Shown piece after piece: positions 34,532-44,864 of a stretch of 64,000 bases of DNA. The translations under genes and the position numbers were made by a program. The notes beneath the pieces were generated by a model, which was given only the letters and a program-made list of their open reading frames with translations, was not told where the DNA came from and did not search any database. Position 1 is the stretch's first letter. The number at the start of each line of letters is the position of its first letter. The stretch is from Hysterangium stoloniferum (taxonomy: Eukaryota > Basidiomycota > Agaricomycetes > Hysterangiales > Hysterangiaceae), in contig WHVD01000016.1 of NCBI GenBank assembly GCA_015178975.1, positions 930,001-994,000 of the forward strand, written 5' to 3'.

Positions 34532-35176
34532 TGTAAAGGGTATGCATATATGCATACCTGGACTAAGGAATAATAGCCGGATTATAGTACTTTATTATTT
34601 ACCTTTTATTTTCTTTCTTTATATTCTTTCTATATTTCGAGCACACCTTGATTTTGTAGTTCAAAGCTTTGTGTATACGTATGGGCACTCTCAGCGCCAA
34701 AAGAGACAGACAACCTTTACCCAGCAGACACCACCTTGCAAACGACCCAGACGTTGAATAGCGAGAGGTGTCAAGGGTAACGTTTCAACTACCTTTAAAG
34801 GTAGTATTCTCTTGCATACTAATGTACTTTGGACTCGAACCATGAAGGTCGAGTTCCAATCTAAGGTCTTTGCGCTAGTTGACATTATAGTCGACTCGTG
34901 CTATTATTTCTTTACTCTAGATATTCAGCTTCGCGTTGATTATCTATTTTACATCTAGCTACAAGTTGTACCGTGAAGGTCAACTCTTTCATTCTTTCAT
35001 TCTAGCTGTCAAGAGCAACTGTACAGTTGCTCTTGTGACGCATAGCGTGTCTTCTTACTAGCACAGCTTGTCTAGTAATCTACGGTATTGTACTGTACGG
35101 TCAATATCTGCTAATAGTAGTTGAATAGACACTATTCTTCGTATATCGAATGGTCAGAATCTATCGACTCTTCACA
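34532..35176 (+). repeat. TE-A 3' LTR
   Basis: 645-bp repeat matching 23530-24171, including both palindromes (34539-34558 and 35010-35035). It follows a G run (CTGGGGGGCAC), a plausible polypurine tract. By eye there are around 20 differences from the 5' LTR, most of them C/T or G/A. Confidence 0.9.
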
Positions 35177-35700
35177 CTTACCTTTTGGGGGCTCTCCAGC
35201 TCCCCCTCGGACTTGGACTCCACCTCTGTCGCTTTGCGCTGAAAGATACAAGTCAGTAAAATTTGACAAGTTGAAATTTGGGACTTACTTTTCCCACGAC
35301 TACCATGGCCCTGTCCACAGCCACCTGCGCTTTCTCCATGGCCACCTGTGCAGCCTCCTCCTCTTCTCTTTTCTTCTGCCTCACAGCCTCTTCCTCCACA
35401 GCCAATGCCACCTGGTACTCTCTGTCCAGGGCCTCCTCGGCCTCCCTGGCCTCCTTCTCTGCTTCTTCACGAAGTCAGCACTTTTCCTCTCATTGCACCA
35501 TGCTGAGAGGTGCCCGACATGGAGTGCCTGTGGAGGGCCTGGTGGTCGGCAAAGGCTTTCTTGGCATTGGTTATGGTCCCATAATGGCAAAGATGGGGGT
35601 AATAAAGAAGAAGAAATTTTATTTTTTCAAATTTATATATAGGCTCATCACGTCTGAACCTTACCTTCCAGATCACATGACTCTTGGACAAATATGTGTA
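35177..35700 (-). pseudogene. Coiled-coil C-terminal gene fragment, unidentified
   Basis: Minus-strand exons with good splice borders. One ends in AQVAMEKAQVAVDRAMVVVGK before a GTAAGT donor (about 35290). A second reads RKATEVESKSEGELESPP (about 35240-35180) and ends at a GTAAG donor beside the TE-A LTR. Upstream the sequence is Glu/Ala/Arg-rich (EEAEKEAREAEEALD), a strong coiled coil. The rest of the gene is cut off by TE-A on one side. I do not recognise the family. Confidence 0.4.
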
Positions 35701-35791
35701 ACCGACATGACTTTTGACACATGCACGTAGCCGACAAGAACCTTATCGACGTCTAGAGCCTCTTTGGGACTTTGGCATAAAGGGAGGGTAC

Positions 35792-36484
35792 TGTTACGAC
35801 CGGAAATCCTGCCAGACTCTGGGCACTAACTTATATGCACCCGCGCCCTATACGCACCCATTGTCAGTTTACCAGAATTCCCACCAGACTCTGTACATCA
35901 GACTTGTCTATGTTCATCTTCATTACATTGTGTTTCAGTCACTGGAAAACCCACTGGACTCTGTCCCTGTTTATGTCCAACCTCATCCCACACATCAGTC
36001 ACCAGACCCCGCTTGTAAAACCTGTCATCCCTCTAACAGAGCCCCGTTCCCGTTTTAGTCAAATGACCTGTCACGATTTGGACTCTGCTCCCGCTCCATT
36101 TCCTGTTATGGTTTATGATTTGTCACTATTTGGACTCCACTCTGTTCCGTCCCGTTCCTAACACCAACTTGGTGTTTACTATTCCTGTTTTATGTTTTGC
36201 TAGTTTCATTTCATTATTACTGGATTTGGTATGACATTCACTCCATGGTCTATTTAAAATGGCAGATATTGTACATACAATCCAGTCAGAAAATTGGCTT
36301 AGATTACCCCCAGTAATCTAATACATTTTCCACTCTAAACTCCTACTTGAATTACACCGCTCACACTAGTCGGAGCCCACGGGCTCCAGCACATCTATCT
36401 CTCTTACCTATCTCGACTCATGACCCACAACCTCCGACCTACAACCTCTCGACCCACAACCCCCACCCAGGCTCCCTGGGATTC
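35792..36484 (+). mobile_element. LTR-C, truncated by TE-B
   Basis: Plus-oriented LTR-C from TGTTACGACCGG to CCCTGGGATTC, where TE-B begins. It covers about the first 690 of 840 bases; the remaining 3' part is not found beyond TE-B because that end is deleted. Confidence 0.85.
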
Positions 36485-37206
36485 TGTTACAACCGTGTCG
36501 CAACCCTATCGGCCCCGAGGTTATCGCCACTTGTCAACGTTTCAAGTCATCCTCTCGGAAACCATCGGCCCCGAAGCTGACGAATGTTTCGCGAAGATCA
36601 AACTCCGTTTACGCCCACGTCAAAATAACTCGTATTGTCTGGTCAAACTTTGATACGTCCCCTTTTATTATGTTGATCCGTTCAATCTTATGTTTCGCAT
36701 ATGTCTATCTATATTTGTAGTCCTCGAACCATTTCCTTTTATCGTAATCCCGCTCTCGGTTATCATCGGCCTCCGAACTAATCATAAACTTCCCGTTCCT
36801 AGTCAAGCTTATTGTTAATACCGTGTTCCGCCCTTCTCCCCATTAGTATTTTCCAGACGCCTGTTACTTGTATATGAACCCGCTGTAATTGTAGTTACTA
36901 GGCAATCAGAATATCGACTCAGAATACCCTCATACACCTGTATCAGTCTCATACTAAGACTTCCCCCATCCGCCTTCGCGTGCGCTCGCCCACTCCCGGC
37001 CCCGACCCCTTGGCCCGACGCCCGACTTGTCCTTCGATTCCGATCGGTATCACGCCGAAAGGTACTCACTAGGACTAGTCTTCGCCCGCCCGAAATTTAA
37101 GGACATCCTACGGATATTTGCGAGGGCGCAGCCCATAAGCTGAAGCCAAGTCCTTCCGATCGGTCCCTGTCGGCCACCGACATTAGTCAGTTTCCAGTTC
37201 TTAACA
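36485..37206 (+). repeat. TE-B 5' LTR (LTR-B)
   Basis: 722-bp LTR from TGTTACAACCGTG to AGTTCTTAACA. The internal region follows with GTATATTCTGATTTC, which lacks a TGG-type primer site, so priming is unclear (self-priming is one option). Contains the block GCGAGGGCGCAGC and ATAAGCTGAAGCCAAG at about 37120-37150, shared with LTR-Bx, LTR-C and LTR-D. Confidence 0.88.
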
Positions 37207-37244
37207 GTATATTCTGATTTCACACTCGCATTTCCCGTCTAAAC

Positions 37245-38543
37245 ATGCCTCCGAGGAAAAATGCCAAGCCTAGCGGCGAAGCAGAATCTTCCACTCTCAA
37301 GTCTCCTTTTCTGTATACAGCCCGAGCTACTCAGAAAACTCCGCTACCAGAAACCTCCGAAGAATCTCGCTTTGTGGAGATTACCGGCGATGCTGAAGAA
37401 GTAACTGAAGCAACCGATCCCGAAGAAACTGAGGAGATTAACAATCAACCAGTTTTGGAACACGAACCCGAGGATGGCGACCAACCACAGGCTAGTGGCT
37501 CCAAGAAGTCTGCAAAGAAGAAACCGGCTCTCGACCCTGAAGAAACATGGGAATTGTTTTCAGGTACACTAGGATCCCTTAATGAATTCCTTAAAAGCAA
37601 TATCAAGGAAAAGGAACCTGGGCAAACCCGAGTCAACAAACCCGAGCCATTTACTGGCTCAAACCCGAAGAAATTGCCGACATTCCTTATGCAATGTCGA
37701 TTCAACTTTCGGGACCGCCCGGCTGCATTCGCAACGGATGACCGAAAGGTAAACTTCGCACTCTCATACCTTAAGGATTCCGCAGCAGCCTGGTTCGAAC
37801 CCGCATTTTCTGGCCTCACCTCTGAAGACCCCGATTGGCTCCACGATTGGGATGCCTTTGTCGAGGAACTCGAAATTAACTTCGGCCCCTACGACCAAAC
37901 CGGCGATGCAGAAACCGCGCTTTCTAATCTCAAAATGAAAGACACTCAGCGCATCACCGATTATATTGTCCAGTTCAACAACCTCGCCGCGCGTTGCGAC
38001 TGGGGCGATTCGGCCCTCCGTTACCAGTTTTACTCCGGCCTTCCGTCTCGCCTCAAAGACGAAGTTTCCAAAGGAGAGACCGGCAAGCCGAAAACCCTCC
38101 CTCTCATGCGCCTGAAAGCCCAAAACACAGACGCTCGATACTGGGAACGACGTTCGGAAATCAGTCGCGAAAACCCGTCGGACAAAAAATCATCGGACAA
38201 CAAAAATGCCAATAAGTCTGGTAATCAAAACACCAATAACACTGGCAACTCAACTTCCGATAAGAAGTCCGAAAACAAAGGGTCTAACGACAAAAAAGGT
38301 AAGGGCAAACAGTCGAATAAGTCTCAAGACAAAGACAAACCTGACTTAACTGGCAAACTCGGCTCCGATGGCAAGCTCCTACCACAGGAAAAGCAACGCC
38401 GAATGGACAACAACCTTTGTTTGTTGTGTGCAGATCCCGGACACCGAGTCGCCGCATGCCCAAAAGCCACAAAAGCCCGATCGGCCAATACGGCCACGAC
38501 CTCACAACCGGCCAAGCCGGCTGCCGAGTCGAAAAAAGATTAA
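37245..38543 (+). CDS. TE-B Gag
   Basis: 432-residue ORF starting MPPRKNAKPSGEAES. Residues about 125-300 hold the retrotransposon Gag capsid-type domain (FTGSNPKKLPTFLMQCRFNF, SYLKDSAAAWFEP, DYIVQFNNLAARCDWG). A Lys/Asn/Ser-rich linker follows, then a zinc knuckle CLLCADPGHRVAAC (residues about 390-405). It coats and packages the element's RNA. It overlaps the pol frame from 38417, which lies one base back (-1), so Gag-Pol probably arises by -1 frameshifting in the overlap. The ORF is intact. Confidence 0.88.
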   Translation: MPPRKNAKPSGEAESSTLKSPFLYTARATQKTPLPETSEESRFVEITGDAEEVTEATDPEETEEINNQPVLEHEPEDGDQPQASGSKKSAKKKPALDPEETWELFSGTLGSLNEFLKSNIKEKEPGQTRVNKPEPFTGSNPKKLPTFLMQCRFNFRDRPAAFATDDRKVNFALSYLKDSAAAWFEPAFSGLTSEDPDWLHDWDAFVEELEINFGPYDQTGDAETALSNLKMKDTQRITDYIVQFNNLAARCDWGDSALRYQFYSGLPSRLKDEVSKGETGKPKTLPLMRLKAQNTDARYWERRSEISRENPSDKKSSDNKNANKSGNQNTNNTGNSTSDKKSENKGSNDKKGKGKQSNKSQDKDKPDLTGKLGSDGKLLPQEKQRRMDNNLCLLCADPGHRVAACPKATKARSANTATTSQPAKPAAESKKD

Positions 38544-41500
38544 GCAACTCTCTGGATTCCGTGCGGTTGGAGAGTTGCGTTGAATCTCCTCGCACACCGG
38601 AAAATTGTCATCTTAACGCATCCGCCTTGTATGATCCTAATTCCTTGTTCATAAATCTTACTTCGGAACCTCTCGGGAGTTTCACTTTTCGAGCTCTCAT
38701 AGATTCAGGTTCAACCCATTGTTTTATAGATACAAGTTTTTCCCGAAAAAAACAGTTGAAAACTTATGCAATAGATCCGATTCCGCTCCGACTTTTTGAT
38801 GGTACCTCAAACTCCGTAATCTCGCAAGCCTGCGAACTCCGACTTTGGTTCCCATGTGGAACCTTTCAGACAGTTACGTTTTTTGTAACACAGTTGGACT
38901 CGAGCTGCTCCGTGGTTCTAGGACATAACTGGCTCACCCGCTACAATCCATTGATTGATTGGGTATTGGGCAGTATCCATTTCCGAACCCCGTCGGCACC
39001 CGATACGACTGGTCCGTTTCCGCCTGTTTCGGCAAATATGGCCTCTACAGCACCTCCGGCCCCCATGGCAAATCCGAGCTCTTCACCGCCCGTCTCTCTA
39101 ATAAACGCCACAGCTTTTATGAGAGCCATCAAGCTGGACGGCTCCCGAGCATTTACAGTCAATCTTAAAGTTGACGAAGTCACCGGTCGCTTTGCATCCC
39201 CGGTGACTGAACCGACCGCAGATTTAGAAGGTGTTCCTAAAAAATACCATGAATTTGCAGATGTCTTCAGTAAACAAAAAGCCGATCGACTCGCCCCTCA
39301 CAGGCCTTACGATTTGAAAATTGATATTGAAGATGGTTCACATCCGCCCCTAGGCCCAGTTTATCCTCTCTCGCAGTCCGAATTATCGGCTATCCGAGAT
39401 TTCTTGGATGAACATTTGGCTATAGGTTTTATCCGACCCTCAAAGTCTCCCTATGGAGCCCCTGTCCTATTCGTTCGGAAAAAAGACGGTTCCCTTCGAC
39501 TTTGCGTTGACTTTTGAGGACTAAACGCGATTACTCGAAAAGACAAGTACCCATTACCATTAATCTCCGATTTACTCGACGCCCCTCGGAAGGCCCGAAT
39601 TTATACAAAGATAGATCTCAAACACGCCTATCATTTGGTTCGGATCGCCGAAGGCGACGAATGGAAAACGGCTTTTCGCACTCGCTATGGCTCCTTTGAA
39701 TGGTTAGTAATGCCTTTCGGCCTCACCAACGCTCCGTCGGTCTTTCAACGTTTTATCAACGACGTCTTTTCTGACCTCCTTGACGTCTTTGTCATTGTGT
39801 ACCTAGACGACATCCTCATTTTCTCCGAAGACCCTACACTTCATGATGAACACGTCCGTGAAGTCCTCCAAAGACTCCGAAAACATGGTCTTTTTGCGAA
39901 TGGTAAAAAATGTTCTTTTGATGTCGACACGGTTGAATACTTAGGCTTCATTATGGGACCCGATGGTCTCCGCATGGACGACGCTAAAATTCAAGTCATT
40001 CAAGATTGGCCGGAACCCCGAAAGGTTAAAGATATTCAATCCTTTTTAGGCTTCGCCAATTTTTATCGCTGTTTCATTCACAATTACTCAAAAATTACCG
40101 TTCCGCTCACTCGTCTTACTCGCAAAGACACCCCGTGGAATTTCTCCGAAGAATGCCGATCGGCATTCCAGGAATTGAAAAGTGCGTTTACATCCGCCCC
40201 TATTTTGTCGCACTGGAAACCCGACGTTCAACTCATCGTGGAAACTGATGCTTTGGACTATGCGCTTGCCGCGATATTGTCCATTCTGGACACCGATGGT
40301 GAAGTACACCCAGTAGCTTTCCTGTCTCGCACATTTTCGGCGCCCGAACTCAACTACGACGTTCACGATAAGGAATTACTCGCAATATTTGAAGCTTTCA
40401 AGACATGGCGACATTATTTGGAGGGCTCGGCCCTCCCGGTAGATGTTATTACAGACCACAAAAATTTAGTTTACTTTTCAACCACAAAACTTCTCACCCG
40501 TCGACAAGCTCAATGGTCCGAATACCTCTCCGCTTTCAACATGGTAATTCGCTTCCGTCCCGGCCGCCTTGGTGGAAAACCCGACGCTATGACTAGACGA
40601 TGGGACGTCTATCCTAAAGAGGGGAGTAGCGACTACGCCACAGTTAACCCGCATAATTTCAAACCTATGTTTTCATCGGAACAACTGTCCGCATCTATCC
40701 GAGCCACTTACCTCATTCATCCAGTCTTGCAAAGTGTTATCCTTATGGATACCGAAAAGTTACATCAAGATATACTATCGGCAATTCCATTAGACCCAGT
40801 CACCAAAGCACACCTCGATAACCCGTCCGACCCCGATCAGCCCCGATGGTCATTAGACTCACAAGGTTTCATTCGACTTGACAATCGCATTTATGTACCG
40901 GATTCCGACACCCTTCGGCTGCGAATCCTACAACATAAGCACGACCACCCAATCTCAGGACATTTCGGCCTCAATAAGACCCTCTCACTCATTAGAAGAG
41001 AATATACATGGCCCGGCATCCGAGATTTTGTTAAGCACTATTGTAAATCCTGTACTACGTGTTTACGCTCTAAATCACAGCGACACAAACCATATGGCCT
41101 ACTCAAACAATTACCGATACCGGAAAAACCCTGGAACTCGATTTCTATGGATTTTATCGAGCACCTACCGGCATCCGAAGGTCACACAGCAATCCTAGTT
41201 GTTGTGGATCGGCTCTCAAAGCAAAGTATTTTCATTCCAACATATGACACGATAACATCTGTACAGTTAGCTGAATTATTCGTTACCCATGTATTTTCCA
41301 AGCATGGCGTTCCGTCGCATGTCACATCCGATCGCGGATCCGAGTTTGTCTCTCACTTCTTTAGGTCACTCGGAAAAGCACTAGACATGAAGTTACATTT
41401 CACTTCGGGCTATCACCCGGAAGGCGATGGACAAACAGAACGCATGAATCAAACCTTGGAGCAATACATCCGTGTCTATTGCAACTATCAACAAGACAAT

Positions 41501-42229
41501 TGGAAATCACTACTACCGCTGGCCGAATTCGCATACAACAACGCACCGAATGCCACTACTGGCATTTCGCCTTTCTTCGCAAATAAAGGCTACAACCCCA
41601 ACATCGCAATACACCCGGAATGCGATCTCGCATCCGCCCGTGCTCAAGACTTTGTTACAAACCTCGACGAGCTACATCAAGAACTTCGTAAAACTATCGC
41701 AATGGCTCAAGAACGATACCAACGGTCTGCGGATAAAAACCGCCTTCCACCTCCTGATTTCAAGATCGGAGACCGAGTATTCGTTAAAGCCGAGTTTTTC
41801 CGAACTACTAGACCTTCTAAGAAGCTCTCTGAAAAATATTTAGGTCCTTTTGAAGTTATAGCACAAGCCGGCACGCTTTCATGGACGCTTCGGCTCCCCG
41901 ACAACATGCGTGCAGTGCACCCGGTATTTCATGTATCTATGTTAGAACCTTGTGTTCCTAACAATATACCGGATCGCATACAACCACCACCTCCACCCGT
42001 GATTATTGATGGGGAACCCGAATTCGAGATATCAGAAATCCTAGACTCAAAAATCGACAATCGCCGACGCTCATGCAAATTACTTTATTTGGTCAAATGG
42101 GCTGGCTATGAAGGTACAGATGAAGAAACTTCATGGATCCTAGCTACAGAGCTCGGTAATGCCTCGGAAATTGTTTTAGGGTTTCACCAAGCTTATCCGA
42201 ACAAACCCGGTCCTCTCAATTCCTTATAA
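38417..42229 (+). pseudogene. TE-B Pol with one in-frame stop in RT
   Basis: Single frame from 38417 to 42229, broken only by TGA at 39515-39517. Protease has FRALIDSGSTHCF (DSG active site). RT has IGFIRPSKSPYGAPV, VDF-stop-GLN and VIVYLDDILIF (catalytic YLDD). RNase H has IVETDALDYALAAIL. Integrase has the HHCC finger (HDHPISGHF and CKSCTTCLRSKS) and the core residues D (SMDFIEHLP), D (TSDRGSEFV) and E (GDGQTERMNQ). The C-terminal chromodomain reads YLVKWAGYEGTDEETSW. The stop replaces the Arg of the conserved D-F/Y-R-G-L-N motif and fits CGA to TGA. Otherwise complete at about 1270 codons, a recently inactivated copy. Confidence 0.88.
39515..39517 (+). other. TGA in place of conserved Arg in TE-B RT
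   Basis: Reads GACTTTTGAGGACTAAAC where the family motif is DF/YRGLN, so the ancestral codon was almost certainly CGA. The C-to-T change would be in a TpCpG context. The frame is open on both sides. Confidence 0.82.
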
Positions 42230-42603
42230 GTCTATCACGCGGTACCCGACCTTTTTTCCGACTATGCCTTATGTTTTCACGCTATGATTTGGTTTGTTTA
42301 AAAAGAAAAAAAACGATATATTTCACTATCTAAGTTTCTCCCTCTACAACTTCTCCCTCCTCTCCGACCTCCGAACCCTCCTCCACACCGACAGCTACCG
42401 ATACCACACCACCGACCTTCTCCGAAACCCCAATTTCATGCCCACCGCAACTCGAGACTTCCAAATACTGCTCAAGTTGACCACCGAGAGACTCGATAAC
42501 GCTGGTCTGTTTCTCCAGCCCGACGCCCAAGAGTCACAATTGCTCAGTTATGAGCCCTTGTTGTCGCAACATCTCATATCGGTACCGGCTCGTCTCCGAG
42601 AAG

Positions 42604-42854
42604 TGTTAAAGGCATAGAAAAGAATTGACCCAGCCTGGGATTGAACCAAGGACCTCCTGACTTTATATGCAGGTGCTCTTAACCACTGAGCTACTGGACC
42701 TATAGTCTAGTATTATATGATGGATTATATATACATATATATAAGGACTTATGTTGCCAACTTGTGCTCTTATAACAGTTTATATAACTGATGGCAAACC
42801 TGGGTCTTATAACAGTCTGTCACATATAGATATTGTATTTTCCCATTTCTAACA
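42604..42854 (-). mobile_element. LTR-F with adjacent polypurine tract, minus strand
   Basis: On the minus strand TCAGGGGAAG (a polypurine tract, about 42855-42864) is followed by TGTTAGAAATGGG and, 251 bases on, by CCTTTAACA at 42604. A purine tract directly before TG...CA ends is the usual 3' junction of an LTR element. No second LTR or TSD is visible, so only the 3' end of the element remains; Ty1/copia is a guess. The LTR contains a tRNA-like sequence. Confidence 0.45.
42626..42700 (-). tRNA. tRNA-like sequence inside LTR-F
   Basis: 75 bases fold as a cloverleaf. The acceptor stem GGTCCAG pairs with CTGGGTC with two wobbles. The D arm is GCTC and GAGC. The T arm CTTGG and CCAGG has loop TTCAATC. 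The anticodon stem CCTGC would pair with GCAGG but has one extra base (GTCAGG), leaving loop ATATAAA, so the anticodon is ambiguous (ATA or TAT). Pol III A box TAGCTCAGTGG and B box GGTTCAATCCC are good, and TTTT follows six bases after the 3' end. It may be a real tRNA gene captured by the LTR, a pseudo-tRNA, or part of the LTR's own control. Confidence 0.5.
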
Positions 42855-43029
42855 CTTCCCCTGAAATCAATATCTAGTCTATACCCTATGCAGCGCACCA
42901 AGCTCACGGGGCCCATAACCTGTTAAAAGTGACCTGTGACTTACTGTGACACGTGACACACACAAGTCTGAGGAAAGTTGTTACTATTCAGGTCACTAAC
43001 TACAAGCTTATATATGTTATACATCAGTA

Positions 43030-43165
43030 GGCTTGTCAGCTGTCATAAGTGACAGCTGGTTGACAGCTGGTTGACAGCTGTCATAAGTGACAGCTGATTG
43101 ACAGCTTGAATGGAAACTGACAGCTGGAATACAAAGTGACAGCTGATTGACAGCTGTCATGGGAA
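43030..43165. repeat. CAGCTG-rich inverted/direct repeat cluster
   Basis: About ten close copies of TGACAGCTG or its complement CAGCTGTCA within 135 bases, including TGTCATAAGTGACA palindromic spacers. Each CAGCTG is itself a palindrome and an E-box. No gene is evident around it. Confidence 0.6.
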
Positions 43166-43249
43166 ATGAACTGGGACATGCTGGAAGCTTCTAGAAGGTT
43201 CTAGAAGGTTCCAGAAGGTCTTGGAGACAGTGGAGGCAGTTTTAACAAA

Positions 43250-43326
43250 ACTGACAATTGGTGCGTGTAGGGTGTGGGTGCATATAAGTTAGTGCCCAGA
43301 GTCCGGTGGGAATTCTGGTTGTAACA
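43250..43326 (-). repeat. LTR-C 5' terminal fragment, inverted
   Basis: Only the first 75 or so bases of LTR-C, in minus orientation, ending GGTTGTAACA at 43326. Truncated within the sequence that reads GCACCAATTG in other copies. Confidence 0.7.
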
Positions 43327-43779
43327 AAGCATATATTAGCCAAATAGTGTTTTATTCTATATCTAATCTTTTGACCTGTTTATAAAGATTTTTACTGTTT
43401 GATAATAGTATAAAATATATATAAACTAGCTAGAATCGAAGTCAAATCTAGTTTCGGAATCAGTGAATTGTTATTCATATTTTAGTAGTGTTTTTACAGA
43501 AAAAGAACAAGCTTGCACAAGTAGCTCTCAAAACCTTCTTTGCGAAGTAGGGTGCATATATTCAAGTAAACTCTTGACTTCAGGGGTTCTAAGTCTATTT
43601 AGACTGCCACTGATTAATATCAAATACTTAAAGTATTTTACCTTGCAGTGAATTGAGTATTTGCACATTTGTATAGAGCATTGGACTCCTTTTTCAGAAA
43701 ATAGTATTAAAATAAGGCTAATACATCACAGTAGTATATATATATCCCACTCTATCCCCATCTCTCATCTGTGAAACAC
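43327..43779. other. Unassigned AT-rich stretch
   Basis: No coding region, RNA or repeat that I can support. It separates two LTR-C fragments. Confidence 0.3.
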
Positions 43780-43996
43780 AATGCTATTGACCTCATCAGA
43801 GCCCACAGGCCTTCCAACTGGCCTCCTGACCTATCGACCTATCAACTACTCCCAGACTCCCCAGGTTCTCCATCTGCCTGTTTGAAATTGGACACCATGA
43901 TCTTGTGAGGGTGCAGCCTATAAGCTGAAGCCAAGTCCTACCAGATTATCTGCAGGTTTCTCTGGAAACCCTCCATGAGCCTGTATGACCCTTAAC
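43780..43996 (+). repeat. LTR-C 3' fragment
   Basis: Carries the LTR-C 3' third: TCATCAGAGCCCACAGGC, then TTGAAATTGGACACCATGAT, GTGCAGCCTATAAGCTGAAG and ending CCCTTAACA. The 5' part is missing. Most CpGs of the family have become TpG or CpA, so it is an old copy. Confidence 0.7.
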
Positions 43997-44864
43997 AGTA
44001 AGCCTAAAGGTTTCTGGGAGGCTGAGGGAACTTAAATGAATTAGCTAAGTTCAAGAGTGTTGATAAAGTGTTCAAGATGCTGCAAGTGTATGTGTTATGA
44101 TTGGAACTCCTGCCGGACTCCAGGCACCAACCTATATGCACCTGCACTCTAGATGCACCATTTTCAGTTAACTAGAATACCTGCCAGGACCCGGATGTCA
44201 ATCTGACCTTTTCCATCTCATTCATCAGTCACCAGAATACCCACTGGGACCTGCACATGTCTGTTCTGTCTATTTCTGTCCCCATTCCACACACCTGTCA
44301 CTGGACCCCACTTGGAGAACCCATCAGCTCTCTAACTGGGCCCCGTTCCCATTATGGTCTAATGACCTGTCACAATTTGGACTCCACTCCCACCCCATTC
44401 CCATTTACAGTCTAATGACCCATCATGATTCTGACTCTGCCCCATTCCATCCCATTCCTAACACCTAACTTGGTGTTTATCATTCTCATTTCATGATTAC
44501 CCATTTAATCTTTCATTATTACTGGATTAGGTATAACATACATTCCATAGTCTATATAGTCTGCCTGTTGTTGTACATACAATCCAGTCAGAAAATCAGT
44601 TTAGATTTCCCCCAGTAATCTTGGTTCCTTTTCCGCTCTAAACTCCTCTTTGAAAATACTGCTTCAATCTCATCAGAGCCCATGGGCTCTGACTCTCCTA
44701 TCACTCAACCTCTGACTTCTCGTCACTTGACTTCCCCGACCAATCAATGACTTCTGCGTGTTTCCTGTCTGCCCATTTGAAATTGGACATCACGACCTCA
44801 CCAGGGTGAAGCCTATAAGCTGAAGCTAAGTCCTACCAGCTTTCCCACAGGTTTCTCCGGAAAC

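Larger units (their letters stand above)
23530..35176 (+). mobile_element. Ty3/gypsy chromovirus TE-A (11.6 kb)
   Basis: Two long direct repeats (23530-24171 and 34532-35176) bracket gag, protease, reverse transcriptase, RNase H, integrase with a chromodomain, and an extra downstream ORF. Integrase lies after RT, as in Ty3/gypsy (Metaviridae). gag carries a nested solo LTR-E, and pol has in-frame TGA codons and frameshifts, so the copy is defective. No TSD is seen: the 5 bases before are AGATC and after are CTTAC, so the outer ends may come from recombination between two copies or from a flank deletion. Confidence 0.88.
36485..42603 (+). mobile_element. Ty3/gypsy chromovirus TE-B, 3'-truncated
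   Basis: Begins with a complete 5' LTR, then gag and a pol with protease, RT, RNase H, integrase and chromodomain. After the pol stop at 42229 there are about 370 bases of 3' sequence and then a different LTR (LTR-F) on the minus strand; no 3' LTR-B follows. It is the internal region that belongs to the LTR-B solo LTRs at 14615 and 18106. Inserted in LTR-C. Confidence 0.85.

Noticed and set aside
23525..35181. A TSD for TE-A
   Set aside because: The flanks AGATC and CTTAC do not match in either 4-, 5- or 6-base windows.
35278..35730. Plus-strand Ser/Leu-rich ORF
   Set aside because: Antisense of the minus-strand Glu/Ala coiled-coil exons, which have splice signals.
42294..42617. 107-codon ORF after TE-B pol
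   Set aside because: Low-complexity 3' untranslated sequence of TE-B extending into LTR-F; no recognisable domain, and it crosses the junction.
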